Assembly: GCA_023484675.1 (NCBI GenBank)
Contig: JAMDAP010000175.1
Coordinates: 1-8,952 of the forward strand
DNA from: Bacillota bacterium
Lineage (GTDB): Bacteria; Bacillota_E; Symbiobacteriia; JAMDAP01
Reading direction: 5' to 3'
DNA length: 8,952 bases
The position numbers and the translations under genes are program-made. This document shows, one piece after another, positions 1 through 7,388 of the stretch (positions are counted from its first letter, which is position 1; each line of letters begins with the position of its first letter). Below the pieces are notes generated by a model. It had not been told where the DNA came from. It saw nothing but the letters and a program-made list of their open reading frames with translations, and made no database searches.

Positions 1-1
1 A

Positions 2-913
2 TCGACGGAGCAGGTCCTGACCCTCTCGGCGCGCGGCCCCACCCCGGGGCGGGCCCTGGCCAACCTTAGTAAGATCACTTCGCGAAAGCTGTACCTGGGT
101 CACCTGCAGGCGGTGGTCATCGGCGAGGACCTGGCCCGGCAGGGAATCGGTGGCGTCATTGACGGTTTGATGCGCGATCCCGTAGCCAACCGGCGGGCCA
201 GAGTCTTCTTGGCCCACCGCGCCAGAGACATCTTGGCTCAGCCTACCCCGGGGGAATTGCTCCCTACCCTGTACTTCATGACCTTCTTCACCGCCAAGGC
301 AAGCGAGGATTTCACAGCGGACGTCCCCCTTTGGCGCATCTGGCATGACCTGCTGATGCCTGCTCGCGCCGCCTACCTCCCTACCGTCGGCTCGTCCCAG
401 GGACAGTTTCAATTGCAGGGGTTGGCCCTGCTCTCTGACAACCGGCTGGTGGACCGGCTGGACGGGAACGTCTGCCGGGGTCTCAAGCTGGCGCGAGGGG
501 AGGTTCGGACCGGCAACCTTACAATCAAGGCCGGCGGCCAAACCTATACGGTCCGAATTCTCGGCAGCAGGCGCTGGATTACCGCGGCCTGGTGGGAAGA
601 GGACGAAGCACACCTTCAGCTGGGACTGAGAGTCTTCGGTACACTGACAGAAAACGGGCAGTTGGGGACGCCGGTGACTTCCAAGGTCTACGCTGCACTT
701 GAAGAGGCTGTGGCCGCACAGGTCAGGACTGAGGCCGAAGCCGCCATCAAGGTGGCGCAGGCGGCCGGAGCCGACGTGTTCAATTTCGGGGAATACATGC
801 GCGTCGCAGACCCTCGCCGCTGGGATCCGAGGCGGTGGCCGGACAAGTTCCGCACCGCCGTGGTAAAAGTCGTGGTTGAGGTACGAATTGAAAACAGCGG
901 GATTCTGGATTAG
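2..913 (+). CDS. Ger(x)C family spore germination protein, 5'-truncated by window edge
   Basis: The frame is open from base 2, so the first codons of the gene lie outside the window; 303 residues are visible. Family members are the C subunits of nutrient germinant receptors (GerAC/GerBC type), lipoproteins on the outer face of the spore inner membrane that act with A and B membrane subunits. The visible N-terminal part has the family signature: a Gly-rich stretch, then LYLGHLQAVVIGEDLARQGI and LMRDP near residues 34-64. The C-terminal half (about residues 150-303) fits the GerAC C domain, with the usual alternating beta strands and a long helix near EEAVAAQVRTEAEAAIKVAQ. Usual length is about 370-400 aa, so the signal peptide and lipobox Cys are probably in the missing part. 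The gene points toward rex and ends six bases before its stop codon. Family assignment is by recognition, and the germinant is unknown. Confidence 0.88.
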   Translation, partial: STEQVLTLSARGPTPGRALANLSKITSRKLYLGHLQAVVIGEDLARQGIGGVIDGLMRDPVANRRARVFLAHRARDILAQPTPGELLPTLYFMTFFTAKASEDFTADVPLWRIWHDLLMPARAAYLPTVGSSQGQFQLQGLALLSDNRLVDRLDGNVCRGLKLARGEVRTGNLTIKAGGQTYTVRILGSRRWITAAWWEEDEAHLQLGLRVFGTLTENGQLGTPVTSKVYAALEEAVAAQVRTEAEAAIKVAQAAGADVFNFGEYMRVADPRRWDPRRWPDKFRTAVVKVVVEVRIENSGILD

Positions 914-919
914 GCAGCC

Positions 920-1594
920 CTACTTGCGGGCGTCCTCGTCCTCGGACTCAATGTCCAAGTTGGGTTCGACGCCCACCGAGGTGTAGTAGGCCAGGGCTTG
1001 CAGCTCGATGGTCAGGTCGATGTTCTGCACATACACCCCCGGCGGCACCTTAATCTTGGTGGGAGAGAAGTTGAGAATCGCTTCGATGCCGGCGCGAACC
1101 AAGACGTCCGCCACCTTCTGGGCCTCTGTCACCGGGACGGTGATGATGCCGATGCGCACATGGTACTCGCGGCAACGCAGGCACAAGTCGTCCAGGGGTT
1201 TGATTTCGACCCCGCCGATCTCCTGACCGATCTTCTCCGGATCGTTGTCGAAGATGGCGACAATGCGCACGTCCTTGTGCTTGGCCAGGCTATAACGGGC
1301 CAGGGCGGTACCGAGGTTGCCGGCGCCCACCAGAGCGGCGTTGACGCCCTTGTGCAGCCCCAGGATTCGCTTGATGCGCCGCGACAGGATCTCCGTGTCG
1401 TAGCCGACGCCGCGGGTGCCAAAGGCTCCGAAATAGGCTAAATCCTTGCGGATCTGCTCTGGGGAAAAGCCGGTGCGGTTGGCCAGGTCTGCCGAGGAGA
1501 CGATCTCCACTTCTTCGATTACCAAGTCACCGAGAAGACGCAGATAAACCGGCAGCCTCTTGATTGCGGCCTCTGGGATCTTGGGATTTCGCAC
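920..1594 (-). CDS. rex: Redox-sensing transcriptional repressor Rex
   Basis: Cytoplasmic dimeric repressor that binds DNA when NADH/NAD+ is low and releases it on binding NADH, controlling fermentative and respiratory genes. The protein is 224 aa, slightly above the usual 210-220. Residues 1-80 form the winged-helix DNA-binding domain, with IPEAAIKRLPVYLRLL at the N-terminus and the recognition segment RKDLAYFGAFGTRGVGY near 49-65. The Rossmann NAD(H) domain follows, with GAGNLG at 90-95 and the acidic end of strand 2, FDND, at 115-118. The C-terminal helix near NIDLTIELQALAYY (191-204) swaps into the partner subunit in known structures. I start it at GTG 1594 because a strong GGGAGGG site lies 6 bases upstream. 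An ATG at 1681 would add 29 non-family residues and overlap the upstream gene. It lies 55 bases after the polyprenyl synthase gene, probably co-transcribed. The acidic C-terminal tail (ESEDEDARK) is extra to the core family. Confidence 0.96.
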   Translation of the reverse strand: MRNPKIPEAAIKRLPVYLRLLGDLVIEEVEIVSSADLANRTGFSPEQIRKDLAYFGAFGTRGVGYDTEILSRRIKRILGLHKGVNAALVGAGNLGTALARYSLAKHKDVRIVAIFDNDPEKIGQEIGGVEIKPLDDLCLRCREYHVRIGIITVPVTEAQKVADVLVRAGIEAILNFSPTKIKVPPGVYVQNIDLTIELQALAYYTSVGVEPNLDIESEDEDARK

Positions 1595-1600
1595 GGCACA

Positions 1601-1607
1601 CCCTCCC
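1601..1607 (-). promoter_or_regulatory. Ribosome binding site fixing the rex GTG start
   Basis: On the - strand GGGAGGG is followed by TGTGCC and the GTG at 1594, a spacing of 6 bases. No comparable site supports the longer ATG reading at 1681, so this site decides the start. Confidence 0.75.
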
Positions 1608-1629
1608 AACTTGGGGCCGGGCCTTCCCC

Positions 1630-1650
1630 GGGGTACGGCGTTCCTACCCC
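1630..1650 (-). repeat. GC-rich inverted repeat between polyprenyl synthase and rex
   Basis: GGGGTA at 1630-1635 pairs with TACCCC at 1645-1650 around a 9-base loop. The arm reaches the first base of the polyprenyl synthase stop codon (1650-1652). A second self-complementary run, CCCCGGGG (1626-1633), and further GGCC/GGGG blocks fill the rest of the 55-base spacer. No T-run follows on the - strand, so it is not a standard intrinsic terminator. It could slow polymerase, protect the upstream mRNA end, or be only a by-product of GC-rich sequence. Confidence 0.4.
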
Positions 1651-2645
1651 TAAAACGCCCGGTCCACAACAAAGTCTGCAACCACCGCCAGGTTGTTCAC
1701 GGCTGGGCCCGGCGGCAGCAGGGACAGCCGGTCCTTGGCCTGTTGAACGAAGCGATGCGCGGTCTGGTAGGCGTACTCCAGTGAGCCGTTCTCGCGGATG
1801 ATGTCGCTGGCGGACCGGGCCTCCTCATCGCCGGCGGCGCGGTTCTCAATCATGCGGCGCAGGGTCTCAGCCCGCGGCGAGGTTTTCAGGGCGTGCAGAA
1901 CCGGCAGGGTCAGGATGCCGGCGCGCAGGTCGGAGCCGATGGGCTTGCCCAGGGTGGGCGCGCTGGCGGTGAAGTCCAAAATGTCGTCAACGATTTGAAA
2001 GCTCATGCCCAGGCTGTAGCCATACTGGGCCAGAGCCTCCACGGCCTCCTCCGAGGCCCCCGAAACCAGGCCGCCCAGCCGGCAGCTCTCGGCCAGGAAC
2101 AGCGCCGTCTTCTTGGCGATGCGGCCGTAGTAGTCCTCTTCCGTCTGGTCCGCCTTGAAGGTCGTGGCGATCTGCTGGATCTCGCCGGTGCTCATCTGGT
2201 AGACCACATCGGCCATTACCCGCACGACCTGGTTGTTGCCGGTATCGGCCAACAGTTGAAAGGCCCTGGCGAAAAGGTAGTCCCCTACCAGTACGGAGTA
2301 GGCGTCCGACCACTTGGCGTTGACGGTGGGGCGGCCGCGTCGGAGCTGGGAATGGTCGACCACATCGTCGTGAACCAGCGTGGCCATGTGGATCAACTCC
2401 ACCGCGGTGGCGACGGGAAGAATCCGCTCCAGATCGTAGCGGTGAACCTTGGCCGCCAGCATCACCAGGGCGGGCCGCAGCCGCTTGCCCCCAGCCTTCA
2501 GCAGGTGGGTGGCGATCTCGACCAGCAGCGGGTCCTGGGCAGTCAAGGTTTCTTCAATGTATTGTTCGGCCCGCGGCAGGTCCGCCTCGATCTCCGAGAA
2601 CAGGGAGATGGTCGGAACCCTCGCTTTCAGGGCTTGAGATTCCAT
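1650..2645 (-). CDS. Trans-polyprenyl diphosphate synthase (heptaprenyl/octaprenyl type)
   Basis: Condenses isopentenyl diphosphate units onto an allylic diphosphate to build an all-trans polyprenyl chain, most likely the menaquinone side chain. Its 331 aa match the family. Visible motifs are GGKRLRP at 52-58 (substrate phosphate binding), the first Asp-rich motif DDVVD at 93-97 followed by RRGRPTVN, KT at 179-180, and the second Asp-rich motif DDILD at 220-224 followed by GKPIGSDLRAG. Both motifs are intact, so it should be catalytically active. Small residues (Ala, Thr) lie five and four positions before the first motif, where bulky aromatics stop short-chain enzymes, so a long product (C30 or more) is likely; this is inference. 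The ATG at 2645 has a GGAG about 10 bases upstream. In Bacillus the homologue HepT needs HepS and sits beside menG; neither is here, so a homomeric enzyme is possible. Other names would be HepT-like, IspB or SdsA. Confidence 0.93.
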   Translation of the reverse strand: MESQALKARVPTISLFSEIEADLPRAEQYIEETLTAQDPLLVEIATHLLKAGGKRLRPALVMLAAKVHRYDLERILPVATAVELIHMATLVHDDVVDHSQLRRGRPTVNAKWSDAYSVLVGDYLFARAFQLLADTGNNQVVRVMADVVYQMSTGEIQQIATTFKADQTEEDYYGRIAKKTALFLAESCRLGGLVSGASEEAVEALAQYGYSLGMSFQIVDDILDFTASAPTLGKPIGSDLRAGILTLPVLHALKTSPRAETLRRMIENRAAGDEEARSASDIIRENGSLEYAYQTAHRFVQQAKDRLSLLPPGPAVNNLAVVADFVVDRAF

Positions 2646-2682
2646 TCACTACCAGCTCCAAGCTTTGTTCCTGAGCGGCTTT

Positions 2683-2733
2683 GCTCCTCGGAAGGTTGGG
2701 CTCCTCGGAAGGTTGAGCTCCTCGTGAGGTTGG
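2683..2733. repeat. Three tandem copies of a 17-bp repeat
   Basis: Three head-to-tail units lie at 2683-2699, 2700-2716 and 2717-2733. On the + strand the first is gctcctcggaaggttgg. The second differs at the last base and the third at two internal bases. They fill most of the gap between the whiA stop codon and the polyprenyl synthase start. Each - strand copy carries GAGGAG, which looks like a ribosome binding site but has no start codon at a proper distance, and each has a short CCT...AGG self-pairing core. Function is unknown. Confidence 0.85.
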
Positions 2734-2734
2734 T

Positions 2735-3721
2735 CTACCTGGACCGTTTCGACGTCCTGTCCGTTTCTCCTCTTAAGTCGCCGGCCAATGTCTCAATCCG
2801 CCGCAATCTATGAGCTACGCCGGATTTTCCCAGCGGCGGCACGCACATCTCGCCTAGCTCCTTCAGGCTCGCCCCCGGGTGCTTCAGGCGCAAGCCCGCC
2901 AGTTCTCGCAAGGAGGGGGTGAGAGCGTGCAGGCCCAGCCGGCGGCGGATCAGCTTTACGTCCTCCGCCTGGCGCACCCCGGCATCCACGCTTTTTTCCA
3001 GGTTGGCGGTCTCGGCGTTGACCAGCCGGTTGACCCGGTTCTTGACCGTCTTCATGGCCAGGACGTTCTCGTAGGCCAGCAGGGCCTGGTGCGCCCCCAT
3101 GAGGCGCAGAAGGTTGCCAATTTGCTCCGATTCCTTGAGGTATAGCACCAGCTCGCCGCGCCGGGCGCTGATGCGCACCGGGATGCCAAAACCGAACAGG
3201 ATCTGGCCGGCGGCGTCGGCCAGGCTCTCGTCCCGAAGCACGATCTCCAGATGGTGACCACGGCCGGGGTCGGTGATGGAGCCGGACCCCAGGAACAGGC
3301 CGCGCAGGTAGGAGCGGCGGCAGCCGTTGTGCGACACCAGGTCCTCGGGAATGGCCCGCTGCAGGCCTCCGTCGGGAGCCAGCACGCCGAGCCGGACCAA
3401 GTCTGCCATCGGGTTCGACGGAACCAGGTGAATGCCGAAGGAGCGGGTGCGGCGCAGGCGGCGCTGCCGGCGCACCAGCACTTCCGGCGCGACGCCGAGC
3501 ACGGACTTGGCCAGAAGGACCAGCTTGCGGGCCACCGGGGCCTGCCCGGTCTCTACCCAGATGAAGAGGCGGCCGCTCTCCGGCGTGGCGCCGGAGGCAA
3601 CCGCCTGAATCTCCAGGGTGCCGGCCGAGCGTATCAATCCGGCCAGCTCCGCCCGGCGACAGCACGGCTTGTCCGGTGCCACCCTGGCCAGCTCCTCCTT
3701 GACGGTTCGGGAGAAGGACAA
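2735..3721 (-). CDS. whiA: DNA-binding protein WhiA (sporulation/cell-division regulator)
   Basis: WhiA is a conserved Gram-positive DNA-binding protein: a sporulation-septation activator in Streptomyces, and linked to cell division and chromosome segregation in Bacillus. The 328-aa product fits the family (about 310-330). The N-terminus SFSRTVKEELARV and CCRRAELAGLIRSAGTLEI (20-38) are typical. The middle is the degenerate LAGLIDADG-endonuclease-like fold, with RSYLRGLFLGSGSITDP at 136-152. The C-terminal helix-turn-helix follows, with VNAETANLEKSV at 234-245 and SLRELAGLRLKHPGASLKEL to about 289. The start is TTG at 3721, chosen because it gives the family N-terminus and has AAGGGA 9 bases upstream, inside the end of the preceding gene. 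Only 5 bases separate it from the zinc-ribbon gene, so the two are surely co-transcribed. In most Bacillota whiA follows rapZ and yvcK (mgfK); neither is adjacent here. The last 15 or so residues are a basic tail beyond the core. Confidence 0.95.
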   Translation of the reverse strand: MSFSRTVKEELARVAPDKPCCRRAELAGLIRSAGTLEIQAVASGATPESGRLFIWVETGQAPVARKLVLLAKSVLGVAPEVLVRRQRRLRRTRSFGIHLVPSNPMADLVRLGVLAPDGGLQRAIPEDLVSHNGCRRSYLRGLFLGSGSITDPGRGHHLEIVLRDESLADAAGQILFGFGIPVRISARRGELVLYLKESEQIGNLLRLMGAHQALLAYENVLAMKTVKNRVNRLVNAETANLEKSVDAGVRQAEDVKLIRRRLGLHALTPSLRELAGLRLKHPGASLKELGEMCVPPLGKSGVAHRLRRIETLAGDLRGETDRTSKRSR

Positions 3722-3726
3722 GCCGT

Positions 3727-4041
3727 TCAGTCCCTTCGCACGACGTCCCGGAACTCGCCCAGGACGCGTCCGGGCTTGGTCAGGATGCGTCCTGGCAGGG
3801 ACAGGACGAAGTGGCGCAGGTCTCCTTCGAACTCCCGGGTCATTCGCTGGGGTTTGGTGAGGACGCGCTCCAAAAAGTCGGCGGCATAGAGCTTGAGCAG
3901 GCGGTTGCGGTTGATCTCAAGCCGCTTGCCGCAGACGGTGCACTCCACACGGGTGAGGTAGTCCCCTACGTACACCACGCGGTGAGGCCGGTCGGCGTTG
4001 CAGTGCACACAGAACAGGTCGGCGTCCATGGTGGTGGTCAT
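3727..4041 (-). CDS. Small zinc-ribbon protein, function unknown
   Basis: The product is 104 aa from ATG 4041, which has AAGGGGG (4050-4056) 8 bases upstream. A longer reading from GTG 4089 has no such site and runs across the likely promoter. Residues 8-40 hold two Cys pairs, CVHC (11-14) and CTVC (34-37), arranged as a zinc ribbon around HRVVYVGDYLTRVEC. The C-terminal half is basic and contains an internal duplication: RVLTKPQRMTREF (59-71) and RILTKPGRVLGEF (85-97), 26 residues apart. There is no signal peptide or membrane segment. I recall similar short Cys-pair proteins in clostridial genomes under uninformative names, but I know no function. The 5-base gap to whiA suggests joint expression. 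A nucleic-acid or protein-binding role would fit a zinc ribbon plus basic tail, but that is a guess. Confidence 0.82.
   Translation of the reverse strand: MTTTMDADLFCVHCNADRPHRVVYVGDYLTRVECTVCGKRLEINRNRLLKLYAADFLERVLTKPQRMTREFEGDLRHFVLSLPGRILTKPGRVLGEFRDVVRRD
3731..3736 (-). promoter_or_regulatory. Ribosome binding site for the whiA TTG start
   Basis: AAGGGA on the - strand lies 9 bases before TTG 3721 and falls within the last codons of the zinc-ribbon gene. The moderate site and weak TTG codon suggest translation of whiA may depend on ribosomes finishing the upstream gene. That coupling is inference. Confidence 0.6.
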
Positions 4042-4075
4042 GCTGCTTACCCCCTTGACGCGGCGTTCTCCCTCT

Positions 4076-4104
4076 ATTGTACCCCTCACAGCAGGCTGGT
4101 TCTA
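4076..4104 (-). promoter_or_regulatory. Possible sigma-A type promoter before the zinc-ribbon/whiA genes
   Basis: TACAAT (4076-4081, - strand) is a good -10 box, 34 bases upstream of the ATG at 4041. The best -35 candidate at 17-base spacing is TAGAAC (4099-4104), only 3 of 6 matches and overlapping the E2 stop codon. The weak -35 keeps confidence low. If real, it would separate the whiA-rex group from the dehydrogenase operon. Confidence 0.35.
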
Positions 4105-5361
4105 CATCAGCAGCAGAAGTGGGCTCTCCAGGGCCCGCTTGACGTCTCGCAGGTAGGCGGCGGCGACATGGCCGTCCATGGCCCGGTGGTCGAAAGACAG
4201 GCTGAGGACCATCACCGGCCGGGGCACGATCTGCCCGTCCACCACCGCCGGCTTCTGCACCACGGCGCCAACGCCGAGAATGGCTACCTCGGGTGAGTTG
4301 ATCACCGGGTTGAAGTCCCGCACCTCGTACATGCCCAGGTTGGTGATGCTGAAGGTGCCACCTTCATACTCCCCGGGCTTGAGCTGCCCGGAGCGGGCTC
4401 TGCCGGCCAGGTTGGCGGCAGCGGCGGCCAGGTCGGCCAGGCCCAGACGGTCGGCATGACGGATCACCGGCACGATCAAGCCTTCATCGAGGGCCACGGC
4501 CAGGCCCAGGTGCACGTCGCTGTGCTGGATGATGGTGTCGCCCTGCCACCAGGCATTGAGGGCCGGATGCCGCCGCAGAGTGCGGGCCGCCACCAGGCTC
4601 AGGATGGGGGTCAGGGTCAGCTTCGCGCCGGTCGCCTTCTCCACCGGTGCCGCCAGCCGGTCCCGCAGGGCCAGGGCCTCGGTCATGTCAGCCTCGGTGT
4701 TGAGGGTCACATGCGGCGCGTTGCGCTTGCTCTCACCCATCCGCTGGGCGATGGTCTTGCGGATGCCGGTCACGGCGACGGTACGCGTCTGGCCAGGCAG
4801 AAATTCAGGCAGGGCTGGCATTGGCGCCGCCTGGGCGACAGTCGCCCCCGTGCCGCGCCGGCTGGCCTGCACCACATCCTGCCGCAGGATGCGTCCAACC
4901 GGTCCGCTGCCGGCCACGCGGGTCAGATCCACGCCGTGCTGACGCGCAACGGCGCGGGCGGCCGGGGTCGCCCGAGGCCGCGCGTTGATCACGGTGACGG
5001 GCGCGGCGGCGATGACGGCGGGGGTGGCGGGCACTGCGGCTGCCGCTCGAGCAGGCGCCGCGCCACCGGCTGCGGGCTCGGTCGCAGCCGCAGCGGGCAC
5101 CGCAGGGGCCGGCGGCTCTTCGTCCGGCTTGCATATATAGCCGATGGTGGTGACCACCGGCACAACCGCTCCCTCCGGATACCGCACCCCCTTGAGCACG
5201 CCGCCGGCGGGCGACTCGACTTCGATGTTGACCTTGTCCGTCTGCACTTCCAGGAGAACCTCGCCCTCGCCGACGGGGTCCCCCTCCTTCTTGGCCCAAC
5301 GGAGGATGGTGCCTTCTTCCATGGTCATGCCCAGCTTGGGCATGATCACCTCAACGGCCAT
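4102..5361 (-). CDS. Dihydrolipoamide acyltransferase E2 of an acetoin/pyruvate dehydrogenase complex
   Basis: Core enzyme that receives the acyl group from E1 on its lipoyl arm and transfers it to CoA, normally giving acetyl-CoA. The 419-aa protein has three domains in order. A lipoyl domain spans about 1-78, with the modified lysine K43 in [11 protein letters not shown]. An Ala/Pro-rich linker covers about 82-125. A peripheral-subunit binding domain lies at about 128-165 ([29 protein letters not shown]). After a second linker comes the catalytic domain, about 193-419, with the active-site pair H392 and D396 in DHRAMDG and the usual [12 protein letters not shown]. Everything needed for activity is present. 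The ATG at 5361 overlaps the end of the E1 beta gene by 11 bases, with AAGGAGGT upstream, so E1 beta and E2 are translationally linked. A single lipoyl domain is common in both acetoin and Gram-positive pyruvate complexes, so the substrate cannot be told from this gene alone. Confidence 0.94.
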   Translation of the reverse strand: MAVEVIMPKLGMTMEEGTILRWAKKEGDPVGEGEVLLEVQTDKVNIEVESPAGGVLKGVRYPEGAVVPVVTTIGYICKPDEEPPAPAVPAAAATEPAAGGAAPARAAAAVPATPAVIAAAPVTVINARPRATPAARAVARQHGVDLTRVAGSGPVGRILRQDVVQASRRGTGATVAQAAPMPALPEFLPGQTRTVAVTGIRKTIAQRMGESKRNAPHVTLNTEADMTEALALRDRLAAPVEKATGAKLTLTPILSLVAARTLRRHPALNAWWQGDTIIQHSDVHLGLAVALDEGLIVPVIRHADRLGLADLAAAAANLAGRARSGQLKPGEYEGGTFSITNLGMYEVRDFNPVINSPEVAILGVGAVVQKPAVVDGQIVPRPVMVLSLSFDHRAMDGHVAAAYLRDVKRALESPLLLLM

Positions 5362-6340
5362 TTCTGTAGCACACCTCCTTGACTGCGACCACGATATCTT
5401 CCACCAGCGGCACGGCGTGGGCCTCCAGGTTGCGGTTGTAGGGGATCGGTACTTCCTTGCCGGCCACCCGTTTGATGGGCGCGTCCAGGTAGTCGAAGGC
5501 CTCGGAGCCGGCGATCACCGCCGCCACCTCGCCGCCGAAGCCGCTGCGCTTAACGGCTTCATGGACGATGACCAGGCGGCCGGTCTTCTTCACCGATTCG
5601 ATCAGGGTCTTGGCGTCGAAGGGGTAGAGGGTGCGCGGGTCCACGACCTCGGCCTCAATTCCCTCGGCAGCCAGCTTCTCGGCCGCCTGCAGGGCGCGCG
5701 GCACCATCGAGCCGTAGGCGAACAGGGTGCAGTCCTTGCCCGGCCGCTTGATGTCAGCCTGGCCAAACGGGATGATGGACTCGCCGTCGGGCACCGGGCC
5801 CTTCACCTTGTACAGAGTCTTCGGCTCAAAGACGCAGACCGGGTTGTCGTCCCGGATGGCGGTCTTCAGCAGGCCCTTGGCGTCAGCCGGGGTCGAGGGC
5901 ACGACCACCTTCAGTCCGGGGACGTGGGCGTACCAGTTCTCCAGACTCTGGCTGTGCTGGGCCGCGGCACCGGTGCCGGAGCCGATGGGGGCGCGCAGCA
6001 CCAGCGGCACCCTGGCCTTGCCGCCGAACATGTAGCGGATCTTGGCCGCCTGGTTGACCAGCTGGTCCATGGCCAGAGTGGCAAAATCCTGGAACATGAT
6101 CTCCGCCACCGGGCGCATGCCCATGACCGCGGCGCCGGTGGCAGCGCCAACGATGACGGCCTCGGAAATCGGGGTGCTGCGCACCCGTTCCTCGCCAAAT
6201 TCCTCAACCAAACCCAGGGTAACGCCGAAGGCGCCGCCGTAAACGCCAATATCCTCACCGATGAGAAACACTTTGGGGTCGCGGAGCATCTCCTCGCGCA
6301 TGGCCTCGCGGATAGCTTCACCCATGGTGATTTCACGCAT
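5351..6340 (-). CDS. 2-oxoacid/acetoin dehydrogenase E1 component, beta subunit
   Basis: With E1 alpha it forms the alpha2beta2 thiamine-diphosphate enzyme that cleaves acetoin or decarboxylates pyruvate and reductively acylates E2. The length, 329 aa, is normal. Residues 1-175 are the pyrimidine-binding domain: GEDIG at 28-32, [17 protein letters not shown] at 55-71 with E60 as the glutamate that activates the cofactor, and AAQHSQS at 126-132 with the conserved active-site H129. Residues 200-329 are the transketolase C-terminal domain, with [11 protein letters not shown] at 232-242. The ATG at 6340 has AGGAGG 8 bases upstream. The gene begins 41 bases after E1 alpha and overlaps E2 by 11 bases. 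The sequence resembles enzymes annotated as acetoin dehydrogenase beta (AcoB) as well as generic alpha-ketoacid dehydrogenase beta. I favour neither strongly, so no symbol is given. Confidence 0.94.
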   Translation of the reverse strand: MREITMGEAIREAMREEMLRDPKVFLIGEDIGVYGGAFGVTLGLVEEFGEERVRSTPISEAVIVGAATGAAVMGMRPVAEIMFQDFATLAMDQLVNQAAKIRYMFGGKARVPLVLRAPIGSGTGAAAQHSQSLENWYAHVPGLKVVVPSTPADAKGLLKTAIRDDNPVCVFEPKTLYKVKGPVPDGESIIPFGQADIKRPGKDCTLFAYGSMVPRALQAAEKLAAEGIEAEVVDPRTLYPFDAKTLIESVKKTGRLVIVHEAVKRSGFGGEVAAVIAGSEAFDYLDAPIKRVAGKEVPIPYNRNLEAHAVPLVEDIVVAVKEVCYRNGR

Positions 6341-6381
6341 TGGAATTTCCTCCTCGCAGCGGCGTGGCGCGCCGCGTTCCG

Positions 6382-7365
6382 CTAGTCCGCGTAGACATCA
6401 AGGGTCAGGGTGCTGATGTCCGGCTCCGGCGCCTTGGCCGCATACTCCATGGCCTGCTCCATATGGCCCCGCACCTCTGCCTCAACAGTGCGGCACTCCT
6501 CTTCCGTCAAGAGGCCCTGTTCCTGCACGTAGGCCTCAAACCGCCGGATTGGATCCTGTTGGCGCCAGTGGTCAATCTCCTCCCGGGTGCGGTAGCGGTT
6601 GGCATCCGATTTGGAGTGGCCTTTAATGCGGTAGGTCTGGCTGACGATGAGGCTGGGCCCCTCGCCCTTGCGAGCTCGGACCACCGCCTTCTCCACGGCG
6701 GCGCGGACAGCCATCACGTCGTTGCCGTCCACTTCCACGCCAGGCATGTTGTAGGCCGCAGCGTGCTCGACGATGCGAGGGTTGGCCAACTCCCGTGCCA
6801 GCGGCGCGCTCATGCCGTACTGGTTGTTTTCACAGACGAAGACCACTGGCAGCTGCCACAGCGAGGCCAGGTTCAGGGACTCATGGAAAACGCCCTCCGC
6901 CGCAGCGCCGTCGCCGAAGAAGCAGGTGACCACTTCATCCCGCTTCTCCATCTTCAGCGCCAGGCCGGCCCCCACGGCGATGGGGATGCCGCCGCCGACG
7001 ATGCCGTTGGCCCCCAGGTTGCCCGCCTCCACATCGGCGATATGCATGGAACCGCCTTTGCCGTAGCAATAGCCGGTGGCTTTGCCCATCAGCTCGGACA
7101 TCATGCGGCCCATGTCGATGCCCTTGGCGATGCAGTGGCCGTGGCCGCGGTGGGTGCTGGTGAGGAAGTCCTTATCCTCCATCACCGAGCAGGCTCCGAC
7201 AGCGGTAGCCTCCTCGCCGATGTAGAGGTGCGTCGTGCCGTGGATCATGCCCTTTTGAAAGAAGTTGTCCACCTGCTCTTCAAAGGCCCGGATCTCCCGC
7301 ATCCTGGTCAGGATCCCCTTGGCCTTGTGCTTGGTGATCGGCTTGTCCGCCGATTTGACCGCCAT
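6382..7365 (-). CDS. 2-oxoacid/acetoin dehydrogenase E1 component, alpha subunit
   Basis: Binds thiamine diphosphate through Mg2+ and carries out C-C cleavage with the beta subunit. The 327-aa protein shows [12 protein letters not shown] at 46-57, [13 protein letters not shown] at 70-82, [20 protein letters not shown] near 94-113, and the full cofactor motif from GDG at 151-153 to NN at 180-181. [15 protein letters not shown] (249-263) forms the usual phosphorylation-loop region. [13 protein letters not shown] (202-214) and the THRGHGHC form are shared with AcoA of acetoin dehydrogenases, while the GHSKSD...YRTREE segment is nearer pyruvate E1 alpha, so the substrate is open. Its size, about 330 aa, matches acetoin-type rather than the longer Bacillus PDH alpha (about 370). 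The ATG at 7365 has AAGGAGG 9 bases upstream. It follows the small unknown gene by 23 bases, consistent with one transcript. Confidence 0.94.
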   Translation of the reverse strand: MAVKSADKPITKHKAKGILTRMREIRAFEEQVDNFFQKGMIHGTTHLYIGEEATAVGACSVMEDKDFLTSTHRGHGHCIAKGIDMGRMMSELMGKATGYCYGKGGSMHIADVEAGNLGANGIVGGGIPIAVGAGLALKMEKRDEVVTCFFGDGAAAEGVFHESLNLASLWQLPVVFVCENNQYGMSAPLARELANPRIVEHAAAYNMPGVEVDGNDVMAVRAAVEKAVVRARKGEGPSLIVSQTYRIKGHSKSDANRYRTREEIDHWRQQDPIRRFEAYVQEQGLLTEEECRTVEAEVRGHMEQAMEYAAKAPEPDISTLTLDVYAD

Positions 7366-7388
7366 GGGTCAACGCCTCCTTGTGCTCA

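Noticed and set aside
1595..1681. N-terminal extension of Rex from ATG 1681
   Set aside because: It would overlap the upstream gene, add residues not seen in Rex proteins and lacks a ribosome site; GTG 1594 has a strong one.
2683..2733. Tandem repeats as a small CRISPR array
   Set aside because: Units are only 17 bp and directly abut, with no spacers between them.
1893..2813. + strand open frame (306 codons) opposite the polyprenyl synthase
   Set aside because: Shadow frame rich in Gly, Gln and His; the opposite strand carries both Asp-rich catalytic motifs.
2808..3665. Second - strand frame of 285 codons inside whiA
   Set aside because: Pro/Gly/Arg-rich alternate frame within a clear WhiA coding sequence.
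4042..4089. N-terminal extension of the zinc-ribbon protein from GTG 4089
   Set aside because: No ribosome site, and it would translate across the candidate -10 box; ATG 4041 has AAGGGGG at good spacing.
5144..6385. Long + strand open frame (413 codons) opposite E1 beta and the start of E2
   Set aside because: Antisense shadow of high-GC coding sequence: rich in Gly, His, Arg and Ala, with no recognisable domain, and the - strand genes have complete families and motifs.
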